This document shows, piece by piece, positions 49,616 through 61,739 of a stretch of DNA of 64,000 bases. Every line of letters starts with the position of its first letter. Positions within the stretch are counted from its first letter, which is position 1. The position numbers and the translations under genes were made by a program. The notes beneath the pieces were generated by a model. The model had not been told where the DNA came from. It searched no databases and saw only the letters and a list, made by a program, of their open reading frames with translations. Where the stretch lies: contig JAODUO010000132.1 in the NCBI GenBank assembly GCA_025642075.2, positions 317,001-381,000 of the forward strand, read 5' to 3'. This DNA is from Ridgeia piscesae. Lineage: Eukaryota; Annelida; Polychaeta; Sabellida; Siboglinidae.

Positions 49616-50522
49616 ATGCCGTTATCAGATTGGGCATAGAAAAGTGACCCGGGGGTCAAGATTCGATAATAGAAAATTGACCCCCTATGGAAAAATTACC
49701 CACCCCTTGTTTCTTTATGGATTTTATTTTTTGTATGTATTTGAAAAGTAATCACATTGAGAGTAATGTTTTGTTGATATTTATACATTGCATTTCGATA
49801 GATAATGTTATTGTTAAGCCATAACACTGTTTACCAGTGGAAGATCTCCTTTTCAAACCGACACTGTTCAATAGACATGTTTTGTTGCACACTTGCACCA
49901 ACATCAGTATTCTATTTTATGTCTAAGTTCATGGGAAACATTATGCGTCATTGCTGTAGCCAACTGAAACTTGAGGTGGGTCATATTTCTATGGTAGAGA
50001 CCCATGATTTAATGCGTTATAAAGAAAAAACAGTTTAGGTAGTTTATGCCTGGGTATGAACCAAACAAACATCACAGTAAATATCCATTTGATAATTACA
50101 ACAAAATAAATGTTTTTAGATGGGGGTAGGGGTGTTTTCTATGTATAATGAGCAACGGGTCAGTATACTATAGAAATATGACTCCCCCCACTTCTGTATG
50201 ATAAATATACAAGGTTCAACAAAGAAATTATTTGTAAAAAATATCATAATTATTTTGTGGCTCAAATTTAAGATTAGATGCTGTCTTTTGAAGTGAAATA
50301 GTTGGTTATGTACTGTAATCTAACATTACAATCAGAACCATTATTTCAAGTACACCTGTATACCCATAAAATATGGGGGTGGGTCATTTTTCTATAGGGT
50401 GGGTCATTTTCTGTAAATGAAAAACTATAGAAAAGTCACCCGGGGGTCATTATTCTATATAGAATAGTGACCTCCGGGTCTCTTTTCCACCGGGTCAATA
50501 TTCTATATGACACCGGCGTTCT
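49616..50522. mobile_element. ~0.9-kb TIR element with TGACCCGGGGGTCA motifs
   Basis: The ends are inverted: left GCCGTTATCAGATT, then CATAGAAAAGTGACCCGGG; right, on minus, GCCGGTGTCATATAGAATAT then TGACCCGG. TGACCCCC/GGGGGTCA plus TATAGAA motifs recur inside both ends (about 49630-49700, 50375-50500). No transposase is recognised; ORF 49805-50038 has no motif. Superfamily and exact target duplication are not clear. Confidence 0.6.
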
Positions 50523-50984
50523 CATTTCCTAGAACCAGGAAATCACAATAGAACAATTATCAGGCAATTGATGTCATTTGTTAATAGCCACACTCCTTGT
50601 GCCCCCAGATACCAGCTGCACCATCCATCAAGCACAGGCCCATAGCACAGTTCCAACTCCCAAAGAACTCCTTGGCCTGATTAAAGTTATTCCCATGTCG
50701 CCATGGCAACAAAACCATTCATCTTGGAACACTGCGGGATTGTTGTGATTCACGCCAGTAGTATTCCAGGGAAGTCACTCGGTCAAGTTGGGAATACAAA
50801 AAATCATTCACCAAACCAAATCCTCCCTTTGGGACGGCGTACGCCTTGGGAACGCCTCCCTCTACAGGGAGATCTCATTAGTATCTGCTTAACAAATAGC
50901 AGCTGTCTCGGGAACAAATGCGCCCTCTAAACCTGCATGCAAACATTTTGTGCTTAGCAAACTGTTACTAAATATTATAATGTA
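50523..50984. other. Repeat-free block with an X-box
   Basis: Less AT-rich, unique sequence. Includes the RFX motif at 50697-50710. A possible regulatory block or unrecognised exon neighbourhood; no coding frame is convincing. Confidence 0.4.
50697..50710. promoter_or_regulatory. Palindromic RFX X-box
   Basis: GTCGCCATGGCAAC has both half-sites (GTYGCC and GGCAAC) with the 2-bp spacer of canonical X-boxes. It is a full match to GTNRCC-N2-RGYAAC. Confidence 0.5.
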
Positions 50985-51172
50985 CAGTGCCACCTCTCTG
51001 TAAAGGTCACCCTTGGGACTGGGCAAAAGTGACCTGAATAGCAAGGTGACCTTATTAGTGGGATACATTTCCTGTGGTGCTCTCTGTTTGGATATCTGGG
51101 ACGTTTTCTGAAGACGACCTTAATTGCAAGATAGCCAAAGTGCCAAGGTGACCACGATGCAAGGTTCGACTG
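50985..51172. mobile_element. pogo/Tigger-like MITE
   Basis: Left end CAGTGCCACCTCTCTGTAAA then GGTCACC; right end, on minus, CAGTCGAACCTTGCATCGT then GGTCACC. The CAGTSNACCT terminus is typical of Tc1/mariner-pogo-type non-autonomous elements. A TA precedes the left end but is not preserved at the right. Internal GTGACC/GGTGACC repeats are present. About 188 bp with no transposase. Confidence 0.55.
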
Positions 51173-51251
51173 TGTTTGTTTAGTCACCCACTCACCCACG
51201 GAGAAAGGGCGTTAGTTATCATCATTACGACAGTTTGATCTTAAATGTCTT

Positions 51252-51295
51252 CACAGTGGTGCCATCTGGCGAGATGCTTACCACTCAATTTCCAC
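51252..51295 (-). repeat. Dispersed motif with CTCF-like core (copy 4 of 4)
   Basis: CACAGTGGTGCCATCTGGCGA followed by GATGCTTACCACTCAATTTC. The minus-strand core is CCAGATGGCAC. Confidence 0.5.
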
Positions 51296-51679
51296 TAGTT
51301 GCTATATTTTATGACAGCTACAAATGCAGACTGGGCACATTCCTCAAATTAAAAAGAAGTGAATGAACATAGAATGGGTAGACCGGTGCACCTGGGAGGA
51401 GATACTTTCAGACTAACCCCAAAGTTAGCAAATTACGATCTAGATATGGAAGATTGGTAAATTAGCCATTTGATTGATAAGAATGGGTGAAGGCGGTCTT
51501 AGGCCAACAGATCAGATGTGATGAAACACCAATGTCACAAGAAAAGACAAAGACCACAGTTGAGATGGGAAGACTGTGTGAGGGGGACTAATTGAGTTAA
51601 TAGCTACCAGTGGTGTGATTGCTGACGTGGAGCAATAGGAGGCTGCTATCCCTGCAGACAGTCATCATGATGACTTACA

Positions 51680-51681
<2 letters not shown>

Positions 51682-51731
<50 letters not shown>
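51682..51731. repeat. (TA)n microsatellite
   Basis: Pure TA dinucleotides. Confidence 0.96.
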
Positions 51732-51740
<9 letters not shown>

Positions 51741-52167
51741 ACTCAATGTAATACCTTGTTCAATCTGTGAACTTTGAAGTTGTCTTATTCCCACACACCA
51801 AACACAAATCGGGCAAAGTACAACTGAATCAGCAAAACATCCTGAGCACTGGTAATTACCTCACAGAAGAGACAAGGCCACTCCACTAGACAAAGACCTT
51901 CAGATGGGTAGTGGAGTCAATCAAAGGTCGTCAACCTGTAAGAGTCTGGTTATTTGGAGGCCCAGGGAAGAATTAATCACCTCTACTGCAATGATGAGCC
52001 TATTATTCTATTCCCCAGCCCGGCTGTGGCCATCCCAAGGGAAGGCGTCCTATCTGTCACAGCGTGCAGCTATTCCAGTAGCAGGGAAAATTGAAATTCT
52101 ACGAATTCAACAACAGTAAAACAATCTGATTTATACTGCCCATGGTATTACTCATAGGCTTCCTTTT

Positions 52168-53940
52168 AATAACCCAATATGTTTTTAGGGGTAATTCAAT
52201 GGTTTCCTGTTGATAACTGAATGGCTTTTCTTTTGATAACTCAATGGGCTTCGTTTTAATAACTCAACTGTTTCCTTTTGACAATACAAGGGTTTCACTT
52301 TCATAACCCAACCATTTAAATTGTGTTAACACAATGGTTTCACTTTGTTAGCCCAACTGTTTCTTTTGATATAACGATAATTTCACTTTGTTAACCCAAC
52401 TGCTTCCTTTTGATAACACAATGGTTTCACTTTGCTAACCCAAATGCTTACTTTGATATCACGATGATTTCACTTTGATAACCCAACTGCTTCCTTTTGA
52501 AAACCCAATGGTTTCAATTTGCTAACCCAATTGCTTCCTTTGATATCATGATGGTTTCACTTTGATAGCCCAACTGCTTCCTTTGATATCACAATGGGTG
52601 CACTTGTTAACTCAAATGTTTCTTTTGATATCACGATAGTTTCACTTTGATAATCCAACTGCTTCCTTTTGAAAACCCAATGGTTTCAATTTGCTAACCC
52701 ATAATTGTTTCCTTTGATATCATGATGGTTTCACTTTGATAGCCCAACTGCTTCCTTTGATATCACAAAGGTTTCACTTGTTAACTCAATTGCTTCCTTT
52801 GATATCACAATGGTTTCACTTTGATAACCCAACTGCTTCCTTTGATATCACAATGGTTTCACTTTGATAACCCAACTGCTTCCTTTGATATCACAAAGGT
52901 TTCACTTGTTAACTCAATTGCTTCCTTTGATATCACAATGGTTTCACTTTGATAACCCAACTGCTTCCTTTGATATCACAATGGTTTCACTTTGATAACC
53001 CAACTGCTTCCTTTGATATCACAAAGGTTTCACTTGTTAACACAACTGCTTCCTTTGATATCACGATGGTTTCACTTGTTAACTCAACTGCTTCCTTTGA
53101 TATCACAATGGTTTCACTTGTTAACTCAACTGCTTCCTTTGATATCACAATGGTTTCACTTTGATAACCCAACTGCTTCCTTTGATATCACAATGGTTTC
53201 ACTTTGATAACCCAACTGCTTCCTTTGATATCACAAAGGTTTCACTTGTTAACACAACTGCTTCCTTTGATATCACGATGGTTTCACTTGTTAACTCAAC
53301 TGCTTCCTTTGATATCACAATGGTTTCACTTGTTAACTCAACTGCTTCCTTTGATATCACAATGGTTTCACTTGTTAACCCAACTGCTTCCTTTGATATC
53401 ACAAAGGTTTCACTTGTTAACACAACTGCTTCCTTTGATATCACGATGATTTCACTTGTTAACCCAACTGCTTCCTTTGATATCACAAAGGTTTCACTTG
53501 TTAACTCAACTGCTTCCTTTGATATCACGATGGTTTCACTTGTTAACTCAACTGCTTCCTTTGATATCACAATGGTTTCACTTTGATAACCCAACTGCTT
53601 CCTTTGATATCACAAAGGTTTCACTTGTTAACACAACTGCTTCCTTTGATATCACGATGGTTTCACTTGTTAACTCAACTGCTTCCTTTGATATCACAAA
53701 GGTTTCACTTGTTAACACAACTGCTTCCTTTGATATCACGATGGTTTCACTTGTTAACACAACTGCTTCCTTTGATATCACAAAGGTTTCACTTGTTAAC
53801 TCAATTGCTTCCTTTGATATCACGATGGTTTCACTTTGATAACCCAACTGCTTCCTTTGATATCACAATGGTTTCACTTGTTAACTCAATTGCTTCCTTT
53901 GATATCACGATGGTTTCACTTTGATAACCCAATGCTTCCT
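52168..53940. repeat. 42/43-bp minisatellite, about 42 units
   Basis: Unit TTTCACTTTGATAACCCAAC, TGCTTCCTTTGATATCACAA, TGG (43 bp) or the TTGTTAAC form (42 bp). Units at the left edge (52168-52700) are highly diverged and those at the centre nearly identical, the usual edge-decay pattern. A five-unit, 212-bp block at 52949-53160 is repeated at 53161-53372. Confidence 0.95.
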
Positions 53941-54475
53941 TTGATACACTAGGTTTACTAATTGGACGGCAATCAATTGACTCCTTTGTACACAAGGTTT
54001 CTACAATGCAAAGCCCCCAAGCTAGAAGCTCCCTTCCGTCCACTGTTTCACTGTTACAGCTTCATACTCTTCTTTGATATCAGCGGAAAATCGGTTTCAC
54101 TGGCAAATAAGCATAAATTGCTTCCTTCCTGACACAGCGGTAAGTATCACTGATAGCACGACTGTTTACCTTTGAAAAAGGTTATCATTATAATCAGCAT
54201 ATCTGTGATTACATTGCAAGGGAGATCTTAAATGTTCATGCTCGTGAATTGACGTGTTCACTTTGTTCTTCAACTGCTTTTTCGAAAAATCACAATTAGG
54301 GTTATTCTTAACATCAAATGTTCTTTAAAAAGAAAATGAATAGATCACAAGTTCATTGAAAAACAACAATAGGATCAAATCTTAGTCTAACTTCAAACTC
54401 TACCGAAAAATCACAGGTCATTTAACCCAAAATGTTTGATACACAATCTTTAACCCAACTCTCCTTTAATCAAGG
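53941..54475. other. Blended sequence: probable assembly or consensus artefact
   Basis: This stretch aligns to 55275-55760 (GACGGCAATCA; CACAGCGGTAAGTA; GCATATCTGTGATTACATTG; GATCTTAAATGTTCATGCT), but minisatellite words (CTTTGATATCA, GGTTTCACT, GCTTCCTT) are spliced into it with many small indels. It reads like a consensus forced from repeat and unique reads. Confidence 0.7.
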
Positions 54476-55093
54476 TTTCACTTGTTAACCAACTGCTTCC
54501 TTTGATATCACAAGGTTTCACTTGTATAACCAACTGCTTCCTTTGATATCACAAGGTTTCACTTGTTAACACAATGCTTCCTTTGATATCACAATGGTTT
54601 CACTTGTAACCAACTGCTTCCTTTGATATCACAAGTTCACTTTATAACCCAACTGCTTCCTTTGATATCACAAAGGTTTCACTTGTTAACCAACTGCTTC
54701 CTTTGATATCACGATGGTTTCACTTGTTAACTCAACTGCTTCCTTTGATATCACAATGGTTTCACTTGTTAACTCAACTGCTTCCTTTGATATCACAATG
54801 GTTTCACTTGTTAACACAACTGCTTCCTTTGATATCACAATGGTTTCACTTGTTAACCCAACTGCTTCCTTTGCCAAATTTTTTTCAAGCCCTTGATATA
54901 ATGGTTTTTCTCAAAGCCCTTGATATCACAAGGTTCACTTTAATCAACTGCTTCCTTTGATATCACGATGGTTTCACTTGTTAACACAACTGCTTCCTTT
55001 GATATCACAAAGGTTTCACTTGTTAACTCAATTGCTTCCTTTGATATCACGATGGTTTCACTTGTTAACCCAACTGCTTCCTTTGATATCACA
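54476..55093. repeat. 42/43-bp minisatellite, continuation
   Basis: Same unit as 52168-53940. At 54476-54660 many units lack single bases (ACAAGG for ACAAAGG, TTAACCAACTG for TTAACCCAACTG). From 54700 they are regular. A disturbed patch lies at 54870-54950. Confidence 0.9.
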
Positions 55094-55819
55094 GGACTGT
55101 TGCAGCTTCTTGTTCTTACTGTACCAACTCTTTTTTGTTCAACCATGAACAAAGTTCTTGTCCAATTACGAGGTACTAATGTCTTTGTCAAGGTAGTACA
55201 ATCCCTACGATACACAGTTCCGACAAGTTTTTGAATCAGCTTTGGAATTGAACCAATGGCTGCCTTATCCACTACCATCTGAAGGTTGTTACTAATTGGA
55301 CGGCAATCATATTGACTCCTGCTACATCAGGTATTTCCATGACAGATGAGCAAGAGCCCCACACAGCTGGAGGGAACAGACATCCCTTCCGCTCCCTGCT
55401 TTCTCCTCGTTACAGCTTCATCACTCTCTTTCCGTACAGCCGCGTGAAAAAATCGTTTTCTTACGGCCAAATAAGCGAGAGATATAATTGCTCCGTTGCC
55501 TGCCACAGCGGTAAGTAATCACATAGCACGACCGATTTACCCGGAAAAAGGTTATATTAAATGCAGCATATCTGTGATTACATTGCAAGGGGAAGATCTT
55601 AAATGTTCATGCTACAGTGAACAGTGTGGACGTGTCTGGCAGCTTTTTGTTGCTTGAGCAGACTGCTTTGTATTGCAAAGAAAACATTATCAACAGTCAA
55701 TTAGGGAAAAGTTATTTCTTCAACATACAAATGTGTCATTTAAAAAAGAAAATGAAATAGGATGCATCATAGTTTACAATATAGAAACATAGCAACAGAA
55801 TGCATGAGGAATCAAATAA
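55094..55819. other. Unique flank of the minisatellite
   Basis: Non-repetitive sequence whose part from about 55275 is mirrored imperfectly in 53941-54475. No gene is recognised. Confidence 0.55.
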
Positions 55820-56410
55820 CACATCTAGTACAGTAACATATACAACACATCTAACACAGCAAAATATACAACACATCTAACACAGCAAAACATACAACAC
55901 ATCTAACACAGCAAAACATACACCACATCTAACACAGCAAAATATACAACACAGCAAAACATACACCACATGTAACACAGCAAAATATACACCACATGTA
56001 ACACAGCAAAATATACAACACATCTAACACAGCAAAACATACACCACATCTAACACAGCAAAATATACAACACATCTAACACAGCAAAACATACAACACA
56101 TCTAACACAGCAAAATATACAACACATCTAACACAGCCAAATATACACCACATCTAACACAGCAAAATATACAACACATCTAACACAGCAAAATATACAC
56201 CACATCTAACACAGCAAAATATACAACACATCTAACACAGCAAAACATACAACACATCTAGCACAGCAACATATACACCACATCTAACACAGCAAACTAT
56301 ACAACACATCTAACACAGCAAAAGATACACCACATCTAACACAGCAAAATATATAACACATCTAACACAGCAAAACATACACAACATCTAATACAGCAAA
56401 ATATATACCA
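55820..56410. repeat. 26-bp minisatellite, about 23 copies
   Basis: Unit ACATCTAACACAGCAAAATA then TACAAC. Alternates include AAACATACACC. One 10-bp-shorter unit occurs near 55950. Confidence 0.95.
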
Positions 56411-56861
56411 AAAGAAGAAAAACAGACAGCAGAAAACATAAAGCTTAACATATGTAAAAATATTATTAACAGGATAAGACACAGCAGAAAATGTAGTAGA
56501 ACAAACACGTAAAACATCATGGAATGATTAACGACAAGGTGAAAGTTAAAAGAGAACACATTATGATAAGTGACTGCAAAAGATCAAATACAGGTGGAGA
56601 AATAAATGACAAAGCTGAAAGCAGAAAATACAAGAGATGGCGCGGCTTCAGACAGAAATAGACAATCTAGAAAACCGAACTACAGAGAACACGGAACATA
56701 GACAGAAAAGAACAAATGACAGAACATGTTTCTTTATAGCTGCCAATGAATAGTTTGTATTAATTCTTTAAGGTGCATACAACAAGAAAATGTTTTGTAT
56801 TTTCATGTATCATGGTAAGACACACTACACTGCACATTTCACACACCGAGAAGGTGTCTTC
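56411..56861. other. Non-coding spacer
   Basis: A-rich unique sequence. Nothing recognised. Confidence 0.55.
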
Positions 56862-57427
56862 CCATTATAGCTACTTCCCATTATAGCTACTTCCTGTTAT
56901 AGCTACTTCCTGTTATAGCTACTTCCCATTATAGCTACTTCCTGTTATAGCTACTTCCCGTTATAGCTACTTTGTATTCCTGTTATAGCTATTAATTAAG
57001 TTTGACAATTGAACTAGTCTCGTTATAGCTACTTTGTATTCCTGTTATAGCTATTAATTAAGTTTGACAATTGAACTAGTCCCGTTATAGCTACTTTTCT
57101 ATTTCTCCATTTCACACTGTAATAAGATAAGGGAGCATTAACTATTTCATTTCCATCCAGCTGATGTCCACAAGGGGTGGACGGCATGTATGTCTGTCCC
57201 ACTCCCACTGAGGAAGTTTCACAACTGATAAGTTTTAACGAGTGCTTTGTGGAGACTTGGCTTGGTGATGATTCAAAGATCTCCATGTACATGTGGAATG
57301 TCTACACAGAAACTGACAAATGAACAAACTACCAGGTTGAGGAATGGAATTCCAAATTTGCGAAAGTTTTTGGGAAACACCATCCCAACGTCTTGGAAGT
57401 AGCTATAACGGGAAGTAGCTATAATGG
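56862..57427. mobile_element. Foldback-like element with internally repeated TIRs
   Basis: The left 33 bp (56862-56894) match the inverse of 57395-57427 at 32 of 33 positions (CCATTATAGCTACTTCCCRT type). The left arm contains seven 16-bp repeats of ACTTCCTGTTATAGCT, followed by a ~72-bp tandem duplication (TTTGTATTCCTGTTATAGCT with TTAATTAAGTTTGACAATTG). The centre (57100-57390) is unique with no recognised transposase. No clear target duplication. Confidence 0.75.
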
Positions 57428-58797
57428 ACCTAGACCACCGAGAATATGCACTCATTTTGATCTGTGAGGTCAGATACAGACATGCTTTCTCAAATCATAA
57501 GCATGAACATAGATTATTTGTCTTATAAAAGCAATTACACAATGTTAATGATTGATCAACAATTGAATGCCTCAGTTCACCCATCCCCATGTTAAACATT
57601 CCAGAAAGCGTATAAAAAGTAACACATGACAGACAATCTAAGATTAAATGATAAGTGGAAACAAATCTAAAAATATGGATGTCTTTGGTTTAAAATTATG
57701 CTTATTGGTATATAACAGGCAGCAAACACCTGCAGGCCATTAGGACATTAGTAATAGAACTACCTGATTGCAGAAAAACTGCTCCGAAATTGGCACCATG
57801 ATGACAGGGGCACAATCAGGCTGACGGCACCAGACAGCAGCTGACACGATGTCTGTTCATATTGGCGGCGTGACACATTTCGTCTGACACCGACCAGTGC
57901 ATTAATTTGTTTGGCCTAACAAGAAATTTGCGGGAGATAGCTGCAACATCTTGCACGGAGACCTGGCTAAATGGGCTGTCAGAAACAGAGATCGGCCGGT
58001 TGGACAAGTGGCCGTGTGGTTGTCACTTTCTGTCTGTGTGCATGCAATCACAACGTCCCAAGTCATTCCTGTTTTTTTACTGAAACAACTGTTTTACAGT
58101 GGCCAAAGAGAACAGCCACTGTAAACAGTTTTTTTCTGTGCCCAGTTGTCCAGGGTTGTGAGGTTTTTACTGTGATATTTCAGTGTTAGTTTGTTTTGTC
58201 CTTGGCTTAGGAGCAGTCAGCCGTCACCCTGGGTGCTGACACCTGGCATCAAAGAAAATGTTGACCTATTTCGTCAAATGTCCTGTGTCATTAATATATG
58301 TATTTCTCCGGAGAGTTCACTGAAGAGGTCGGAGGTCACCAACAAGGTTCCTCGCTCGTCTCGTTAACCTTGACATATAGTTCGCTTGACAGCAATATTT
58401 TCTTAGGTGAACGTGCCATTATGGGCAGTGAACTGGATGTGTAACAATATATGAAACTATCGATGCATCATAATAGTCAATGTGATGTGTGCACAATAGA
58501 CTCCGTCCGTACTATGGATAGTAAATTGAGCTATCAGTGTATATACGGCCATTCTGAAAGTACACTGAAGTGCTGATGACAACAAGAGAAGGAAACACAA
58601 ATTGACAGCGTTGCTTGTGTCAGAAACATTATTTGTGAACGTTTCATTTTTTCACTACATTTATGCAAATTTCCTTATTGATAATCCATCGTCTAGTAAA
58701 ACTTCTGGAGTTGACAACAGAAAGAAGATTATACATGCTTAATGTACAGGCTTAGATCAGACAAATGTGAGTGAATTATGAGATGACAGAATGATGG

Positions 58798-58805
58798 TGA
58801 CGTCA
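58798..58805. promoter_or_regulatory. Full palindromic CRE
   Basis: TGACGTCA, the CREB/ATF consensus. A second perfect copy lies 248 bp away and both are followed by AAC. Confidence 0.35.
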
Positions 58806-59045
58806 ACGACACTCAGAAAATGTCACATATATTGTGAATGGACCATCCTAGAGATCTGGATGACAGAAGTTCCTTCAAGATCAAAGACAACCACAAACTA
58901 ATTAGTTTGTTTGCACACACATAGGAAACTAACATTTTCAGGTGGGCCATCCTCAGTGTCCATGCACCATTGCAATGTTGACCCTTAGTGGTAAATGTAC
59001 CTGTTGCATAATACTGACTTAAAAATATCAATTTCACCAGTGCCA

Positions 59046-59053
59046 TGACGTCA
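59046..59053. promoter_or_regulatory. Full palindromic CRE, second copy
   Basis: TGACGTCA followed by ACTCATGA. Confidence 0.35.
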
Positions 59054-59292
59054 ACTCATGAATTGATAAAGTGTGTCTGAAACCTACGTTAACTTTGAAA
59101 GTGGTACGTCAACTGATAGATGGGTGTTGCCAAATTAACAGCATTTGGCAGCGTCTAAATCACTGAACAATTATAGTCGTAAAACACTGAAAAGTGACAT
59201 TCTTATTCATTCAGAATTGGTCTATAATACAGTCACTGCAAATGTGTTTACAGTATGAATCTTCAGGTGTTACACCATCATTTCACGAGACG

Positions 59293-59352
59293 TGCAAATG
59301 CCAACAATGTTCATTCATAGTTTGCAGATGCCAACAATGATCATACATAGTT
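59293..59352. repeat. 30-bp direct repeat, 2 copies
   Basis: TGCAAATGCCAACAATGTTC and TGCAGATGCCAACAATGATC, each followed by ATxCATAGTT. 26 or more of 30 positions match. Confidence 0.85.
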
Positions 59353-61739
59353 TGTTTTACGAATGACGGTTTGGAAACCATTTGTATGGTACTACATCAG
59401 AAAATGTACGCTTTCAAACAATAACAAGGTCTTCAGGATTGGACAAACCACAGAAGTGTAAATGACAGTTGAGCTAAACATTTCTGGTTATGTTTTGGTT
59501 TGTAATTTTTTGCTCGCTTATCTATTTTTGATAGCACATAAGACCTGTACTACTACCGATGTTTTTGGTCCTTTCCTCCTGCCGATCCCTGATGGAAGGG
59601 AGGCAACATGAGTCATGTCTTAGTCTCTCCCCGAGTCATTAACAGCTGTCACAGTCCTGGCTATTTTGTCCCACTCTCAGGTGACCTTTCAACATTTCTC
59701 GTGACACTGTCTGCCCATTTAAATGTGGTCTTCCTGTCCTGTTACTTATCAACCTCTTCTCTTCTCTTGGCCGATTTCTCATTACTGATTGTGTGAAGGT
59801 GTGCATCTTGCCCAAGTTCCCAACTACTTTCACTTTCACATATGTAACTAGGGTCAGTAATGTTATAAACTGAATGGAAATGTACATATCATTGTAACAA
59901 TCACTGCAGGAAATGTATCACGTTGCCTTGCAATGTTAACAGATATATATTGTGTTGTGTCTCCCCGTAACATTCTATCGCCAGAAATGCCATATTAATT
60001 AGCGCAGCAGTTTTGAGCAATCGCACCATTTTCACGTTTTGCTCTTTCAATTAACATATTTATTTAATTCAAACCTAATTTATATACTGAAAGTGATCAT
60101 CAATCACACAAAATTCTGACCGATTAATCCAGATTGATTGGATGCTGAAATCAACCAATCATCAAGAAGATCTAGTAATCAGGTGACCATTACTTAACGT
60201 GGGCGGTGAAATGGTGGAGTGGGCGTGGCTAAAATGGACCAGGTGATCGTGGTGGTTCTATTAAATCTATCCCTGACCACACACCGTCTGGGCTTAGCCA
60301 CTGCCCAGGGACATAACCAAGATTAATGTGTTGGTGATGTGATCACATTCATCACGAAAGTGTGTTCTCACTGTTGTCGCTGTGTCCGCCATTAGTGACA
60401 TCTTGAGGCGTCTTGTTGTACATCTCACCGTGATGTTTCGGGGAGAAATGCGAAGGTTAAAGCAACCCTCTGAGGGTGAATTTGACCTGTGAACTTTATC
60501 CAAAATGGTCATCTTTGCATGGTCATGTCCAAAGAGATGCTTATTTTAGGTAACATAAATAAAAATAAGGATAGGATTAAGCTTTGCCAAGAACCTGAAG
60601 GCAAAATGAGGCAGAATAGATTGAAGAAATATAACGCTTCTCAAATCTTAAGTGCTGCCAACAACATCTGTAAAGGTGAATGAAAAGAATGTGACATTTT
60701 GAAATAACATATAACCACAATATGTTAAAAGGATGGTGCTCAGAATTGGCCAAGGAGTAATTTGCAACAGGAAGTCTGCTGTCTAGAACGTGGGAAAGTT
60801 AAACATCAAAGGGTATTGTGGTTTACTCTTCTTACCTCTGCATTATTGTCAATCAATTTTGGTTTTGTTTACCATTTGAACATGTTGCAGGCTGAATCTT
60901 TCAAATTGCAAACATTGTTCCAAGCATAATGAAGTAACTAAACACAGACTGGCAGTAGACCTTCTACATGCATGTTGTAGTCGTAAGAACATAATTTGAC
61001 ATGAAAAAATAAAACGTATAGATGCTGGCAACCTTGCCTTAGACAGGCACACATACATCAAGGAGAGTGTACCTGGCCCGTTATTAAAGAACCCAGCCTC
61101 TGCAATAACTGACAATCACAGGCAATTGCAGTCGTTTAGTATTTGAATGTTGTGTTAACAATTGGAACATTTGGTGGTTGCAACCATAAAACTGCACACA
61201 CTTTTTCCTGGTAATAAAACAATCTGGCAGACAGCGTACCTTTGACACATTTGATGAATGATATTCAAATAAAATGTCAATGAGTAAGGAGTGGACTTGG
61301 CGACTGTAACTTTCAAGGACAGACTGATCAGAGCTTATTCAGTTTACCCGGTTTTGTTTTATCTACAAAACCTGTTTAATGGTAACACCAGTGTTTTAGC
61401 TCTGAACAAAAACCTATTTCCAAAAATTTTAGTGGCTGCACAGTAAACACATACAATGTCACTCATGCTTAAATTATTGCTCCCCGTGACTTGTCCTCAA
61501 TATAGGTTGACATCCTGCTAACCGTACCCCAAATATCTAGGCGTTTATGAATGAAAAGCAAACGAAACCTTATTAAAAACTGCAATTTGTTTAATCTCTG
61601 CCTGTAAGTTTGTCCGTCATTCTTAATAATCATATAAATTATTACAACATTTAACTAGAATAAATCCTGACCTGATCTATAAATATTATCAGTTAATGTA
61701 TATGCGTTAAAGATCCATTAATTCCATTCAGTAACATTT

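Larger units (their letters stand above)
51173..52167. other. Non-coding spacer
   Basis: Contains a CTCF-like dispersed motif (51252-51295), a segment shared with 9376-9445 (51389-51447) and a TA tract (51682-51731). No gene. Confidence 0.5.

Noticed and set aside
52949..53839. Open repeats such as LVNSTASFDITMVS in the 42/43-bp array
   Set aside because: The mixture of 42- and 43-bp units shifts the frame repeatedly. Open stretches only reflect runs of 42-bp units.
57029..57455. Transposase in the foldback-like element
   Set aside because: Minus ORFs of 87 and 60 residues show no DDE or helix-turn-helix motif and overlap the TIR repeats.
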